The notes: generated by a model from the sequence alone, not told the origin. A DNA stretch of 64,000 bases from Corythoichthys intestinalis (GCF_030265065.1 NC_080398.1:56965982-57029981); one strand, 5' to 3'. Positions 1 to 10,462 are shown, counted from the stretch's first letter. A program made the numbers and translations.

Positions 1-422
1 AACATCAAAATTCCCTCAGTCCTAGATGATATGGGGCTGCATGTAAGGCAAAAGCACTGGGGAGATGGCTGTGGTTAAATCTTCAATAAATGCACAAGTT
101 TACATTGAAATTTTAGACAGCTTTCTTATCCCTTCAATTGACAATATGTTTGTCATTTTCCAAGGTGACAATGCATCATGCCACAGAGCTAAAACTGTTA
201 AAGCGTTCCTTGGAGAAAGACTCATCCTGTCAATGTCATGGCCTGCAAACAGCCCAGATCTCAACCCTATTAAAAAAGCTGTGGTGGAAATTGAAAGAAA
301 TGGTCTACAGCAAGGCTCGGACCTGCAAGGATGATCAGGCAACTGCAATCAAAGAGAGTTCGCACCAAATTGATGAAGAATACTCATCAAGTCCATGCCT
401 CAGAGACTGCAAGCTGTCGTAA
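1..422 (+). pseudogene. Tc1-like transposase, C-terminal fragment
   Basis: The reading frame from about position 65 carries the hallmarks of the Tc1/mariner catalytic domain: QGDNASCHRAKTVKAF (second catalytic aspartate region), then WPANSPDLNPI, which precedes the catalytic glutamate in Tc1-like enzymes. Just at that point the frame breaks: the match continues one frame over as KKLWWKLKE and then HQIDEEY, as in the C-terminus of related proteins. The N-terminal DNA-binding region and first catalytic aspartate lie outside the window or are lost. Related elements cut and paste at TA sites. The AT-rich DNA to about 600 is probably its right flank, but no terminal inverted repeat was identified. 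This copy is dead. Confidence 0.85.
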
Positions 423-639
423 AAGTGCTACTAAATACTAGAGATGTGTTTTGATTGTTATTTCTTTGTTTTGTTTCTCATGATTCCAATTTTTTTCCTT
501 AGAATGGAATGATTTCATACTGTATATATTTCCCTGCACTTGCTCTATAAAAGTAATATTTACTGACCACCACAATGTTTTTTATTCATTTTCTTGTATG
601 CAGGTTTTTGTGCGTGACTGGGCCATTTCAACTGCGGTT

Positions 640-2104
640 AACTAGTCATATGTGGAGTTTGACTTTTGTGAGGGTGGGGGGGGGGACACGTTGATGACCC
701 CGAAATGCGGTGTCAGCAATAAAATTAACTTACAAGATATATGCTCGGTTAGTAGCTTAGCCCATGCTCGTTAATACAGGCATCCCAGCTATGTGTGTGT
801 AGGTGTACGTGAGTTTGTGAGCATGCGCATTTTAATGTGGGGAGGTAGATGCCGATTTTTGCGATTTTCAATTTAATTAGTTTAGTTTTTCTAGTCACTC
901 ACACCCTTGCGAAACGGATCCACACCGGGGTGAGTTTGAAAATTGCGGCATGCAAAACAGGAGACGGCATCCTTTTGACTGAATATTCCTGCCGGGAATA
1001 TTTATAATCATACATTGAAAATGAGCTTTTTTTTGTTTCCCATTATTTTTTATGGGAATCCTAAATAAGGCTGCTTAGGACAGCTATGCTTTTGGCCAAA
1101 GATGTCGTCCATTGAATATGGTTCGCCCGGTTGTGGCTCTGTGATAAAATTCAGTTGTACACGTATTTAGTGGGACAAACTCAAACTCCGCTCACCATTT
1201 TGGCGGTGCTCTCTGGCGTTTCATGGTTCACGTCTTTAATCCTTGGTTCTCGCTCAGTAGTTGTTGTCGCTTTTGAAAGCTTAGGTTTGAAAAACAATTA
1301 AATATATCCGTCTTGTTACTTCTTTCCTCAGGTGGTTTTCGCTAAGCAATGTAAATGACCGTTTCTAAGGTGCATGTCAGCGTATTTGTTATGTTGTCTC
1401 ATCGGCTCTTTGCATACAGCTTAGGATAGTATTATTGATCCCCGTCAACCTACTGTCACGGATCCATTGCGTTATTCCCCCTTTTCCGCGATCGCGTCTA
1501 TTTTTTGTGTATTTAATAAACCCTTCAACGCATCCCTCCATTGTTTTCTGCATTGAGGTACAACCTTGTTTCCGGAGTTGCGAACTCTAACATCGGCAAC
1601 AAAATAAGCCACACATTTCCAAAGATGGGCAATGGACTCTCTTCCTCGGCTCTACGATTCAGTAGCAATTTAATTTCGTGATGTTTTCAGTTTAATTTAG
1701 CCATTTCCAGCTTGCTATGTTGATAATTGTGATGTTTGTTTATCGCTTTTCGTCTTACTGCGATTAAAGAGAAGCGACGATCGGCCCGCCATGATTCTTG
1801 TGTCATCAGCTTGTTCTGTGACTGGTGATTTAACGCCTCCTTCCCGGGAACGTCCCGGGCATTATCCTAATCTCGTCTCCGTGTCATTCAAGCCGGGAAA
1901 TTGTTTTCACATACAAGGGCTGCCCGTTCAAATCCCGGGATTTTAACGGTGTTCAGGTGTATATGGTGTAGTCTTTTGAAGAGTGCATCTGTCTCTCCGA
2001 CAACCAGTAATCTTAAATGTGTTTTGACGCAGAACAAACACACGCATCCTTTTGAGGCATGGAAAGACTAGACGGAGTACAGGACCAGTCTGTGGTGCAT
2101 CAGG
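640..2104. other. No gene recognised
   Basis: No convincing coding region, RNA gene or classified repeat is visible here. Two short perfect palindromes stand out: AATATTCC...GGAATATT at about 983-1003 and CCCGGGA...TCCCGGG at about 1843-1859. They may belong to an old inverted-repeat element that I cannot classify. Confidence 0.5.
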
Positions 2105-2229
2105 GTGGATGATACCTTGTTGCAGCACAAGTCACTTCTGAAGAACCAATTGGGCATGATTTACGAAGAAGTCAACGCCCAATGTGGGGCTGGAACCCAC
2201 GACACCGGCACGATTTACGAAGAAGTCAA

Positions 2230-2302
2230 GGCCCAATTTGGGGCTCAAATCCACAACCCTAAGATTAAGAGTCTCATGCTCTACCAACTGAGCTAACCGG
2301 GT
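2230..2302 (-). pseudogene. tRNA-Lys(CTT)-like, degenerate
   Basis: This copy is 73 nt long, has the anticodon loop CTCTTAA and an intact A-box region (TTAGCTCAGTTGG). The B box is damaged (GGATTTGAGCC instead of GGTTCGAGCC) and the acceptor end starts with A opposite C. It is probably not transcribed. Confidence 0.5.
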
Positions 2303-2604
2303 CACTTTCATCAGTTTTTGTCATTTTTGTCCAAAGGACCAGCGCGGTGAGTTTCACCAATTGGGCAGCATTTACAAAAGAAGTCAACGCCCAATTTGGG
2401 GCTCTAACACAATGTTTGTTTCCCCAAAGGACCAGTGCAGTGAGTTTCACCAATCGAGAAGACAATGCCAAGTCAGGATTTTGCCTTTTTGCCCCCAAAG
2501 GACCAGACCGGTGTGTCTAACCAGTCGGGCACTGTTTACTAAAAAGTCATTGCCCAATGTGGGGCTGGAACCCATGACACAGGCATGATTTACTAAGAAG
2601 TCAA

Positions 2605-2677
2605 CACCCAATGTTAGGCTTGAAACCACGACCCAGAGGTTAAGAGTCACATGCTCTACTGACTGAGCTAACCGGGC
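2605..2677 (-). pseudogene. tRNA-Lys(CTT)-like, degenerate
   Basis: A full-length 73-nt match keeps the CTT anticodon, but several changes fall in the anticodon stem and T arm (GGTTTCAAGCC). Confidence 0.45.
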
Positions 2678-2910
2678 CACTATTGGCCATTTTTTACGTT
2701 TTTTTTTCCTTCTTTTTTTAAGAAACACTTTGTCATTTTCCCCAAAGGACCAGCATGGTGAGTTTCACCAATCGAGCACGATTTACGAAGAAGTCAACGC
2801 CCAATGTGCCATGAACATTTTACTAAGAAGTCAACGCCAAGTCAAGATTTTGCCTTTTTGCCCCCAAAGGACCAGACCGGTGAGTCTATCGAGCATTGTT
2901 TACTAAGAAG

Positions 2911-4164
2911 TAGGGCTGTCAAAATTATCGCGTTAACGGGCGTTAATTCATTTTTTAAATTAATCACGTTAAAATATTTGACGCAATTAACGTTGATGCC
3001 CCGCTCAGACAGATATAGGGGCCGTTTACATGGTGACTCTCCGAGAAGACGAAAAATTTCAAATGTGCATTTACATGGTTTCGTTTCCATTCGAACAATG
3101 TCGCAATTCCGCATGAAAACGATGTAGTATTCAAGCCAAGCCCTACGGGGCAGTGCAGATTTACAAGGCGACAGCGAATGATGCACTTTGACCCCACGGG
3201 GCTCCTCAGCCCGGAAGAAAACATGCCCGCCCATTCGAAGCAATGGCATTTTCCTTTTGCTCCAAAAGGAACAAAAATGGAAACATTCAACATATTTAAA
3301 TTTTAAAATATTATTAAAACAGTAAATTAAAACCGACGTTCCGCCATTTGCAATTTTTAATGTTAAATAGCACCGCTGCGCACGCCCAATGTGACGTGTA
3401 CGAGTGCTGACGTTATCGGCGCGGGTCCGGCGCAGCAGTAGCCTTTGATATGCATGCGAAGCAAGCCCCCTCAAACCCCCGCAATCGAATTCTTCCACTT
3501 TCGAGGCAGGATTCTGAATTTTTCGTCTTCGCATTCCGTCTTCGCCGATACCATATGCACGCGAGGCAATTCCGCTACTCAGTCATTGCGTCTTTGTGTC
3601 GCAGAGTCGCCATGTAAACTGCCCCTTAAATGACAGTACAGTGAAACGCTCACTTGTTGTGTTTTATGGAGTTTTGCTGCCCTCTGCTGGATATTGGGTG
3701 CGACTGATTTTATAGGCTTCAGCACCCATGAGCATTGTGTAAGTAGTTATTGACATCAACAATGGCGGGCTACTAGTTTATTTTTTGATTGAAATTTTTA
3801 CAAATTTTATTAAAACGAAAACATTAAGAGGGGTTTTAATATAAAATTTCTATAACTTGTACTAACATTTTTATTTTAAGAACTACAAGTCTTTCTATCC
3901 ATGGATCGCTTTAACAGAATGTTAATAATGTTAATGCCATCTTGTTCATTTATTGTTATAATAAACAAATACAGTCCTTATGTACCGTATGTCAAATGTA
4001 TATATCCATCTTGTGTCTTATCTTTCCATTCCAACAATAATTTACAGAAAAATATGGCATATTTTAAAGAGGGTTTGAATTGCGATTAATTGCGATTAAT
4101 TACGATTAATTAATTTTTACGCTGTAATTAACTCGATAAAAAATTTTAATCGTATGACACCCTG
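2911..4164. mobile_element. hAT non-autonomous element with nested MITE
   Basis: The element begins TAGGGCTGTCAAAATTATCG and ends ...GTATGACACCCTG. It is flanked by the 8-bp direct repeat CTAAGAAG (2903-2910 and 4165-4172), the target duplication length of the hAT superfamily. Its terminal regions match the elements at 43089-43918 and 62423-63256, but the middle differs. A MITE sits inside it at 3018-3625. It encodes no protein I recognise and interrupts the tRNA-Lys array, so it is younger than at least part of that array. Confidence 0.85.
3018..3625. mobile_element. MITE with GGGGCCGTTTACATGG termini
   Basis: The terminal inverted repeats read GGGGCCGTTTACATGGTGAC and, inverted, the GTCGCCATGTAAACTGCCCC end. 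A second copy of the same family lies at 31256-31850. The target duplication is not clear (ATA on the left, TTA on the right), so PIF/Harbinger membership is only a guess. The interior is non-coding. Confidence 0.75.
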
Positions 4165-4322
4165 CTAAGAAGTCAATGCCCAAGGTGGGGTTGGAAGTTG
4201 GAACCCATGAAACGGGCACATTTTACTAAGAGGTCAACGCCAAGTTAAGATTTTGCCTTTTTGCCCCCAAAGGACCAGAGCGGTGAGTCTAACCAATGGG
4301 GAACTGTTTACTGAAAAGTCAA

Positions 4323-4395
4323 CGCCCAATGTGGGGTTGGAACCCACGACCCTGAGATTAAGAGTCTCATGCTCTACTGACAGAGTTAACCGGGC
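4323..4395 (-). pseudogene. tRNA-Lys(CTT)-like, degenerate
   Basis: The acceptor stem and CTT anticodon arm are kept. The A box is damaged (TTAACTCTGTCAG) and the T loop reads GGTTCCAACC, which removes the conserved CG of the B box. Confidence 0.5.
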
Positions 4396-5190
4396 CACTT
4401 TTGGCAATTTTTTAGTTTTTTTTTTTTTTTTCTAAGAAACATTTTGTCATTTTTCCCAAAGGACCAGCGCGGTGAGTCAACGTACAATGTGCCACGACAC
4501 GGGCACATTTTACAAAGTCAACATGTAGTCTTTTTGCCCCCAAAGGACCAGAGCGGTGAGTCTAACCAATGGGGTACTGTTTACGAAGTTACTAAGAAGT
4601 CAACGCCAAGTCAAGATGTAGTCTTTTTGCCCCCAAAGGAACAGAGCGGTGAGTCTAACCAATCGGGCACTGTTTACTAAAAAGTCAACACCCAATGTGG
4701 GGTTGGAACCCACGACAGGGGCACGATTTCCTAAGAAGTCAACGCCCAATGTGGGGTTGGAACCCACAACACGGTTACGATTTACTAAGAAGTCAACGCC
4801 CAATGTGGGGCTCGAACCCACGACCCTGACTTTTTAAGAGACATGTTGTCATTTTTCCCAAAGGACCAGCGCGGTGAGTTTCACCAATCGGGTACGATTT
4901 ACTAAGAAGTCAAGGCCCAATGTGCCACGACAAGGGCACATTTTACTATGAAGTCAACGCCAAGTCAAAATGTAGTCTTTCTGCCCCCAAAGGACCAGAG
5001 AGGTGAGTCTAACCAATCGGGCACTGTTTACTAAGAAGTCATCGCCCAATGTGGGGTTGGAACCCACGACCAAGTCAAGATGTAGTCTTTTTGCCCCCAA
5101 AGGACCAGAGCAGTGAGTCTAACCAATGGGGCAGTGTTTACTAAGAAGTCATCGCCCAATGTGGGGTTGGAACCCACGACACGGGCACGA

Positions 5191-5239
5191 TTTACTAAGA
5201 AGTAAGAGTCTCATGCTCTACCGACTGAGCTAACAGGGC
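5191..5239 (-). pseudogene. tRNA-Lys 5'-half fragment
   Basis: The minus strand carries a 5' half (GCCCTGTTAGCTCAGTCGG...GACTCTTACTTC) joined at the anticodon loop to the array spacer instead of to a 3' half. Identical junctions recur at about 5530-5573, 6561-6607 and 6897-6940, so the truncated form has itself been amplified. Confidence 0.6.
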
Positions 5240-5818
5240 CACTTTTGCCATTTTTCACATTTTTTTTTTTTTTTTTTTTAAGAAACATTTTGTCATTTTT
5301 CCCAAAGGACCGGCGCGGTGAGTTTCACCAATGGGGCACGATTTATGAAGAACTCAACGCCCAATGTGCCACGACACGGGCACATTTTACTAATAAGTCA
5401 ATGCCAAGTCAAGATGTCGTCTTTTTGCCCCCAAAGGACCAGAGAGGTGAGTCCAACCAATGGGGCAGTGTTTACTAAGAAGTCATCGCCCAATGTGGGG
5501 TTGGAACCCACGACACGGGCACGATTTACTAAGAAGTAAGAGTCTCATGCTCTACCGACTGAGCTAACAGGGCCACTTTTGCCATTTTTCACATTTTTTT
5601 TTTTTTTTTTTAAGAAACATTTTGTCATTTTTCCCAAAGGACCGGCGCGGTGAGTTTCACCAATGGGGCACGATTTATGAAGAACTCAACGCCCAATGTG
5701 CCACGACACGGGCACATTTTACTAATAAGTCAATGCCAAGTCAAGATGTCGTCTTTTTGCCCCCAAAGGACCAGAGAGGTAATTCTAACCAATGGGGCAC
5801 TGTTGACTAAGAAGTCAA

Positions 5819-5891
5819 CGCCCAATGTTGGGCTCGAACCCACGACCCTGAGATTAAGAGTCTCATGCTCTACCGACTGAGCTAACCGGGC
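5819..5891 (-). tRNA. tRNA-Lys(CTT), near-intact array copy
   Basis: On the minus strand this 73-nt sequence begins GCCCGGTTAGCTCAGTCGG and folds as a cloverleaf: acceptor GCCCGGT pairs with ATTGGGC allowing two G-U pairs, the anticodon loop is CTCTTAA and the T loop is TTCGAGC. The A box and the B box (GGTTCGAGCCC) are intact. There is one mismatch in the T stem. No TTTT terminator follows immediately downstream, which argues against efficient expression as a normal tRNA gene. An identical copy lies at 7185-7257. Confidence 0.55.
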
Positions 5892-6204
5892 CACTTTTGG
5901 CCATTTTTTACGTGTTTTTTTTTTTTTTTGGTTTTGTTTTTTTTAAGAAACATTTTGTCATTTTTCCCAAAGGACCAGCGCAGTGAGTTTCACCAATGGG
6001 GCACGATTTACGAAAAAGTCAAGGCCGAATGTGCCACGACACGGGCACATTTTACATAGAAGTCAACGCCAAGTCAAGATTTAGTCTTTTGCCCCCAAAG
6101 GACCAGAGCGGTGAGTCTAACCAATGGGGCACTGTTTACTAAGAAGTCAACGCCCAATGTGGGGTTGGAACCCACGACACGGGCACGATTTCCTAAGAAG
6201 TCAA

Positions 6205-6279
6205 CGCCCAATGTGGGGCTCGAACTCACGATCCTGAGATTAAGAGTCTCATATGCTCAACCGACTGACCTAACAGGGC
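6205..6279 (-). pseudogene. tRNA-Lys(CTT)-like with 2-nt insertion
   Basis: This copy is 75 nt because two bases are inserted next to the D arm, and the A box is altered (TTAGGTCAGTCGG). The CTT anticodon is kept. It is the twin of 7573-7647 in the higher-order duplication. Confidence 0.5.
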
Positions 6280-7184
6280 CACTTTTGGTCATTTTTAATT
6301 TTTTTTTTTTTAAGAAACCTTTTGTCATTTTTCCCAAAGGAGCAGCGCGGTGAGTTTCACCAATGGGGCACGATTTAGGAAGAACTCAACGCCCAATGTG
6401 CCACGACACGGGGACATTTTACTAAGAAGTCAATGCCAAGTCAAGATGTCGTCTTTTTGCCCCCACAGGACCAGAGAGGTGAGTCTAACCAATGGGGCAG
6501 TGTTTACTAAGAAGTCATCGCCCAATGTGGGGTTGGAACCCACGACACGGGCACGATTTACTAAGAAGTAAGAGTCTCATGCTCTACCGACTGAGCTAAC
6601 AGGGCCACTTTTGCCATTTTTCACATTTTTTTTTTTTTTTTTTTTAAGAAACATTTTGTCATTTTTCCCAAAGGACCGGCGCGGTGAGTTTCACCAATGG
6701 GGCACGATTTATGAAGAACTCAACGCCCAATGTGCCACGACACGGGCACATTTTACTAATAAGTCAATGCCAAGTCAAGATGTCGTCTTTTTGCCCCCAA
6801 AGGACCAGAGAGGTGAGTCCAACCAATGGGGCAGTGTTTACTAAGAAGTCATCGCCCAATGTGGGGTTGGAACCCACGACACGGGCACGATTTACTAAGA
6901 AGTAAGAGTCTCATGCTCTACCGACTGAGCTAACAGGGCCACTTTTGCCATTTTTCACATTTTTTTTTTTTTTTTTGAAGAAACATGTTGTCATTTTTCC
7001 CAAAGGACCGGCGCGGTGAGTTTCACCAATGGGGCACGATTTATGAAGAACTCAACGCCCAATGTGCCACGACACGGGCACATTTTACTAATAAGTCAAT
7101 GCCAAGTCAAGATGTCGTCTTTTTGCCCCCAAAGGACCAGAGAGGTAATTCTAACCAATGGGGCACTGTTGACTAAGAAGTCAA

Positions 7185-7257
7185 CGCCCAATGTTGGGCT
7201 CGAACCCACGACCCTGAGATTAAGAGTCTCATGCTCTACCGACTGAGCTAACCGGGC
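7185..7257 (-). tRNA. tRNA-Lys(CTT), near-intact array copy
   Basis: This is the duplicate of the copy at 5819-5891, one 1366-base period away and identical over its 73 nt as far as I can compare. The A and B boxes, CTT anticodon and acceptor stem are kept, with the same single T-stem mismatch. Confidence 0.55.
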
Positions 7258-7572
7258 CACTTTTGGCCATTTTTTACGTGTTTTTTTTTTTTTTTTGGTT
7301 TTGTTTTTTTTAAGAAACATTTTGTCATTTTTCCCAAAGGACCAGCGCAGTGAGTTTCACCAATGGGGCACGATTTACGAAAAAGTCAAGGCCGAATGTG
7401 CCACGACACGGGCACATTTTACATAGAAGTCAACGCCAAGTCAAGATTTAGTCTTTTTGCCCCCAAAGGACCAGAGCGGTGAGTCTAACCAATGGGGCAC
7501 TGTTTACTAAGAAGTCAACGCCCAATGTGGGGTTGGAACCCACGACACGGGCACGATTTCCTAAGAAGTCAA

Positions 7573-7647
7573 CGCCCAATGTGGGGCTCGAACTCACGAT
7601 CCTGAGATTCAGAGTCTCATATGCTCAACCGACTGACCTAACAGGGC
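7573..7647 (-). pseudogene. tRNA-Lys-like with CTG anticodon
   Basis: This twin of 6205-6279 carries a further change in the anticodon loop, which reads CTCTGAA, so the anticodon is CTG (glutamine). The D arm has the same 2-nt insertion, so a functional tRNA is unlikely. Confidence 0.5.
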
Positions 7648-7940
7648 CACTTTTGGTCATTTTTAATTTTTTTTTTTTTAAGAAACCTTTTGTCATTTTT
7701 CCCAAAGGAGCAGCGCGGTGAGTTTCACCAATGGGGCACGATTTAGGAAGAACTCAACGCCCAATGTGCCACGACACGGGGACATTTTACTAAGAAGTCA
7801 ATGCCAAGTCAAGATGTCGTCTTTTTGCCCCCACAGGACCAGAGAGGTGAGTCTAACCAATGGGGCACTGTTTACTAAGAAGTCAACGCCCAATGTGGGG
7901 TTGGAACCCACGACACAGGCACGATTTACTAAGAAGTCAA

Positions 7941-8013
7941 AGCCCAATGTGGGGCTCGAACCCACAACCCTGAGATTAAGAGTCTCATGCTCTACCGACT
8001 GAGCTAACAGGGC
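7941..8013 (-). tRNA. tRNA-Lys(CTT), near-intact array copy
   Basis: This 73-nt copy has an intact A box (TTAGCTCAGTCGG), anticodon loop CTCTTAA and B box (GGTTCGAGCCC), with a fully paired T stem (GTGGG/CCCAC). One T-T mismatch lies in the acceptor stem and the discriminator base is T rather than G. By fold it is the best cloverleaf in the array along with 5819-5891. Confidence 0.55.
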
Positions 8014-8397
8014 CACTTTTGCCGTTTTTCACGTTTTTTTTTTTTTTTTTTTTTTTTTAATTAAAAGAAAGATTTTGTCATTTTTCCCAAAGGACCAGCG
8101 CGGTGAGTCTAACCAATGGGGCACTGTTTACCAAGAAGTCAACGCCCAATGTGGGGCTCGAACCCACGACCCTGATTTTTTAAGAAAAATTTTGTCATTT
8201 TTCCCAAAGGACCAGCGCGGTGAGTTTCACCAATCGGGCACGATTTACGGAGAAGTCAACGCCCAATGTGCCACGACACGGGCACATTTTACTAAGAAGT
8301 CAACGCCAAGTCAAGATGTAGTCTTTTTGCCCCCAAAGGACCAGAGCGGTGAGTCTAACCAATGGGGCACTGTTTACTAGATTTACCAAGAAGTCAA

Positions 8398-8470
8398 CAC
8401 CGAATGTGGGGCTCGAACCGATGACCCTGAGATTAAGAGTCTCATGCTCTACCAACTGAGCTAACCGGGC
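8398..8470 (-). pseudogene. tRNA-Lys(CTT)-like, degenerate T arm
   Basis: The D arm, A box and CTT anticodon arm are perfect and the B box reads GGTTCGAGCCC. The 5' side of the T stem (ATCGG) no longer pairs well with CCCAC, and the 3' acceptor strand has changed. Confidence 0.45.
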
Positions 8471-8757
8471 CACTTTTGGCCACTCTTTACATTTTTTTTT
8501 TTTTTTTAAAGAAAGATTTTGTCATTTTTCCCAAAGGACCAGCGCGGTGAGTCTAACCAATGGGGCACTGTTTACCAAGAAGTCAATTCCCAATGTGGGG
8601 TTGGAGCCCACGACACGGGCACGATATACCAAGAAGCCAACGCCCAATGTGGGGCTCGAACCGACGACTCTGATTTTTTAAGAAACATTTTGTTTTTTTT
8701 CCCAAAGGACCAGCATGGTGAGTTTCACTAACCGGGCATGATTTACGAAGAAGTCAT

Positions 8758-8817
8758 TGCCCAATGTGGGGTTCGAACCCACGACCCTGAGATTAAGAGT
8801 CTCATGCTCTACCAACT
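8758..8817 (-). pseudogene. tRNA-Lys fragment lacking 5' end
   Basis: The T arm (GGTTCGAACCCC) and anticodon arm are perfect, but the sequence stops in the D loop and runs into TTTTGG of the flank. Two further damaged copies at about 9063-9128 and 9395-9459 close the array. Confidence 0.5.
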
Positions 8818-9504
8818 TTTGGTCATTGTTTTCTTTTTTTTTTTTTTTTTCCGTTTTTTTTTTTTAGAAACATTTTGTCATTTTTCCCCAAACGGACCAG
8901 CGCGGTGAGTTTCACCAATCGGGCAACATTTACTGAGAAGTCAACCCCAATTTGGGGCTCAAACCCAAGTTTTTTTCCCCAATTGGGCATGATTTACGAA
9001 GAAGTCAACGCCCAATGTGGGGCTGGAACCCACAACACAGCCATGAGTTAGTAAGAAGTCAACGTGGGGCTCCAACCCAAGACCCTGAGATTGAAAGTCT
9101 CCTGCTCTACAGACTGAGCTAACCAGGCCACTTTTATTTACTTACTTTTATTATTTTTTCTTTTTCTGTTTTTATTGTTAAAGGAACACATTTTGACAGA
9201 CGACTGAGAAAGTCAGTGCCCAATTTGGAACCCAATGTTTTTTTCCCAAAGGACCAGTTCGGTGAGTTTCACCCATCTGGCACGATTTACTAAGAAGTCA
9301 ACGCTCAATGTGGGGCTCTAACCCAATGGTTATTTTTCCCGAAGGACCAGAGCGGTGAGTTTCACCAATCGAGCACCATTTACTGAGAAGTCAACACCCA
9401 ATTTGGGGCTCCAACCCACGACCCTTAGATTAAAAGTCGCATGCTCTACCGACTGAGCAGAGGCCATCCGAAACACTCTGACCCGGACTGAATTTATGAC
9501 GCAA

Positions 9505-9670
9505 CTAGTATCACCATTGGCTGCCACTTGACGTAACTCGCACCGTTATTGGCTGCCATTTCACAGCATGGAATACTATTGGCTGCAGAGTCAAGAAATG
9601 GAAAGAAAGCTATTGGCTGCCATTCCAAGAAATGGGAAAAAAGCTATTGGCTGCCATTCCAAAGAATGAA
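9505..9670. repeat. Short repeat of ATTGGCTGCCA
   Basis: ATTGGCTGC(C)A recurs five times at roughly 30-38-base spacing between about 9512 and 9655. Each copy contains an inverted CCAAT box (ATTGG) and an NF1-like half site. Nothing downstream looks like a gene, so a regulatory role is conjecture. Confidence 0.6.
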
Positions 9671-9779
9671 CGATGCTTATGTAGCCTGTTGTTCTCCATT
9701 TAACATTATTAACTTACTGTATAATGGTTCCACTGCATATGGCAACCCTCTCTGTTTGCTTCTATATGAAATTCATTTT

Positions 9780-9822
9780 TAAAAAACAAACAAACAAACA
9801 AACAAACAAACAAACAAAACAG
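9780..9822. repeat. (CAAA)n microsatellite
   Basis: About nine uninterrupted AAAC units follow an A-run. The DNA on to about 10490 shows no recognisable gene or element. Confidence 0.9.
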
Positions 9823-10462
9823 GTATATTTCCATATGTGGTAGTGCAAATTCAGAAATGTGAAATCCCACCATCATCCATAAGTTGTTCGTTCACTCAAT
9901 CACTGTCACTGAGAGAATTTGATAGAGCTGTGGGTTGACAGTTTTATAAGGGGGCTTTGCGATAGGTCCATTGTGACCAACATATTTGAACACATGAACT
10001 ATCTGCTCTTTATTTTCTTGAGAGGGAATAAAGTGGCTGCAGCAGAAATGTGTGCATGCACGCATGGGAACGGGTGTGCTGTGCTCAAAGAGGGAGGAGG
10101 ATAGACTTTTATGCACAGACAGGGCGCAGCAGATAAGACTCTTTGTGCTGATGCGTTCAGTGACCTTGTGCTTTCAACGATGGGCCTGCAGCTCCACTCA
10201 CACAATAGCATGGCAAAATAGGATTCTTAGATACATCAGCACACAGGGAAGATGGAGACCAGATCTAACTGATGCAATGCATGCAACACCCAGGGGCTAG
10301 AGCCACGAGATTGTGTGTGTATACGCTTAACTACGAACATTCACATGTGTGCAGTGCGATAGTGAAAATGGTCGAAATAAACAAAAAGGATTGCCATCCA
10401 TCATAAAGGATAAATGGACCCCCACACCACTTCTTATTAAGCTGCAGCACACAACCTGCAAA

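Larger units (their letters stand above)
5080..7868. repeat. 1.37-kb higher-order tandem duplication
   Basis: Within the tRNA-Lys array, roughly 5080-6500 is repeated at roughly 6446-7868 with a constant offset of 1366-1368 bases. For example, the block at 5245-5478 recurs at 6611-6844, 5650-5880 at 7016-7246 and 6111-6353 at 7479-7721, nearly base for base. The differences seen are poly-T length and single substitutions, so the duplication is recent. A lower-order repeat of about 332 bases (5318 and 5650) lies inside the unit. Confidence 0.85.
2105..9460 (-). repeat. tRNA-Lys(CTT)-derived tandem array
   Basis: The stretch repeats a module which, on the minus strand, reads: A-run, a leader containing AAAGTGGCC, a 73-nt tRNA-Lys-like sequence with anticodon CTT, GTTGACTTCTTAGTAAA, a block containing GGTCCTTTGGGGGCAAAAAG, one or more detached 3' halves of the tRNA, a block ending GGTCCTTTGGGAAAAATGAC, and another A-run. 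Around 4680-4835 the 3'-half plus spacer alone repeats at about 54 bp. Copies range from almost perfect cloverleafs with A and B boxes to fragments. The order tRNA head, unrelated body, A-rich tail is also that of a tRNA-derived SINE, so the array may be a tandemly amplified SINE rather than a classical tRNA gene cluster. A hAT element interrupts it at 2911-4164. Confidence 0.85.

Noticed and set aside
2842-3534. A 230-codon open frame on the minus strand
   Set aside because: It runs through the tRNA array, the hAT end and the GGGGCC MITE, has no recognisable domain, and the corresponding MITE copy at 31256-31850 does not keep the frame.
3018-3625. Firm assignment of the GGGGCC MITE to PIF/Harbinger
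   Set aside because: Neither copy gives a clean 3-bp target duplication, so the superfamily is left open.
4253-8731. Many 60-100-codon frames sharing SLTNGALFTKKSTPNVGLEPTT-like peptides
   Set aside because: They are translations of the tRNA-Lys-derived array in different frames. The repeated peptide reflects the DNA repeat, not a protein family.
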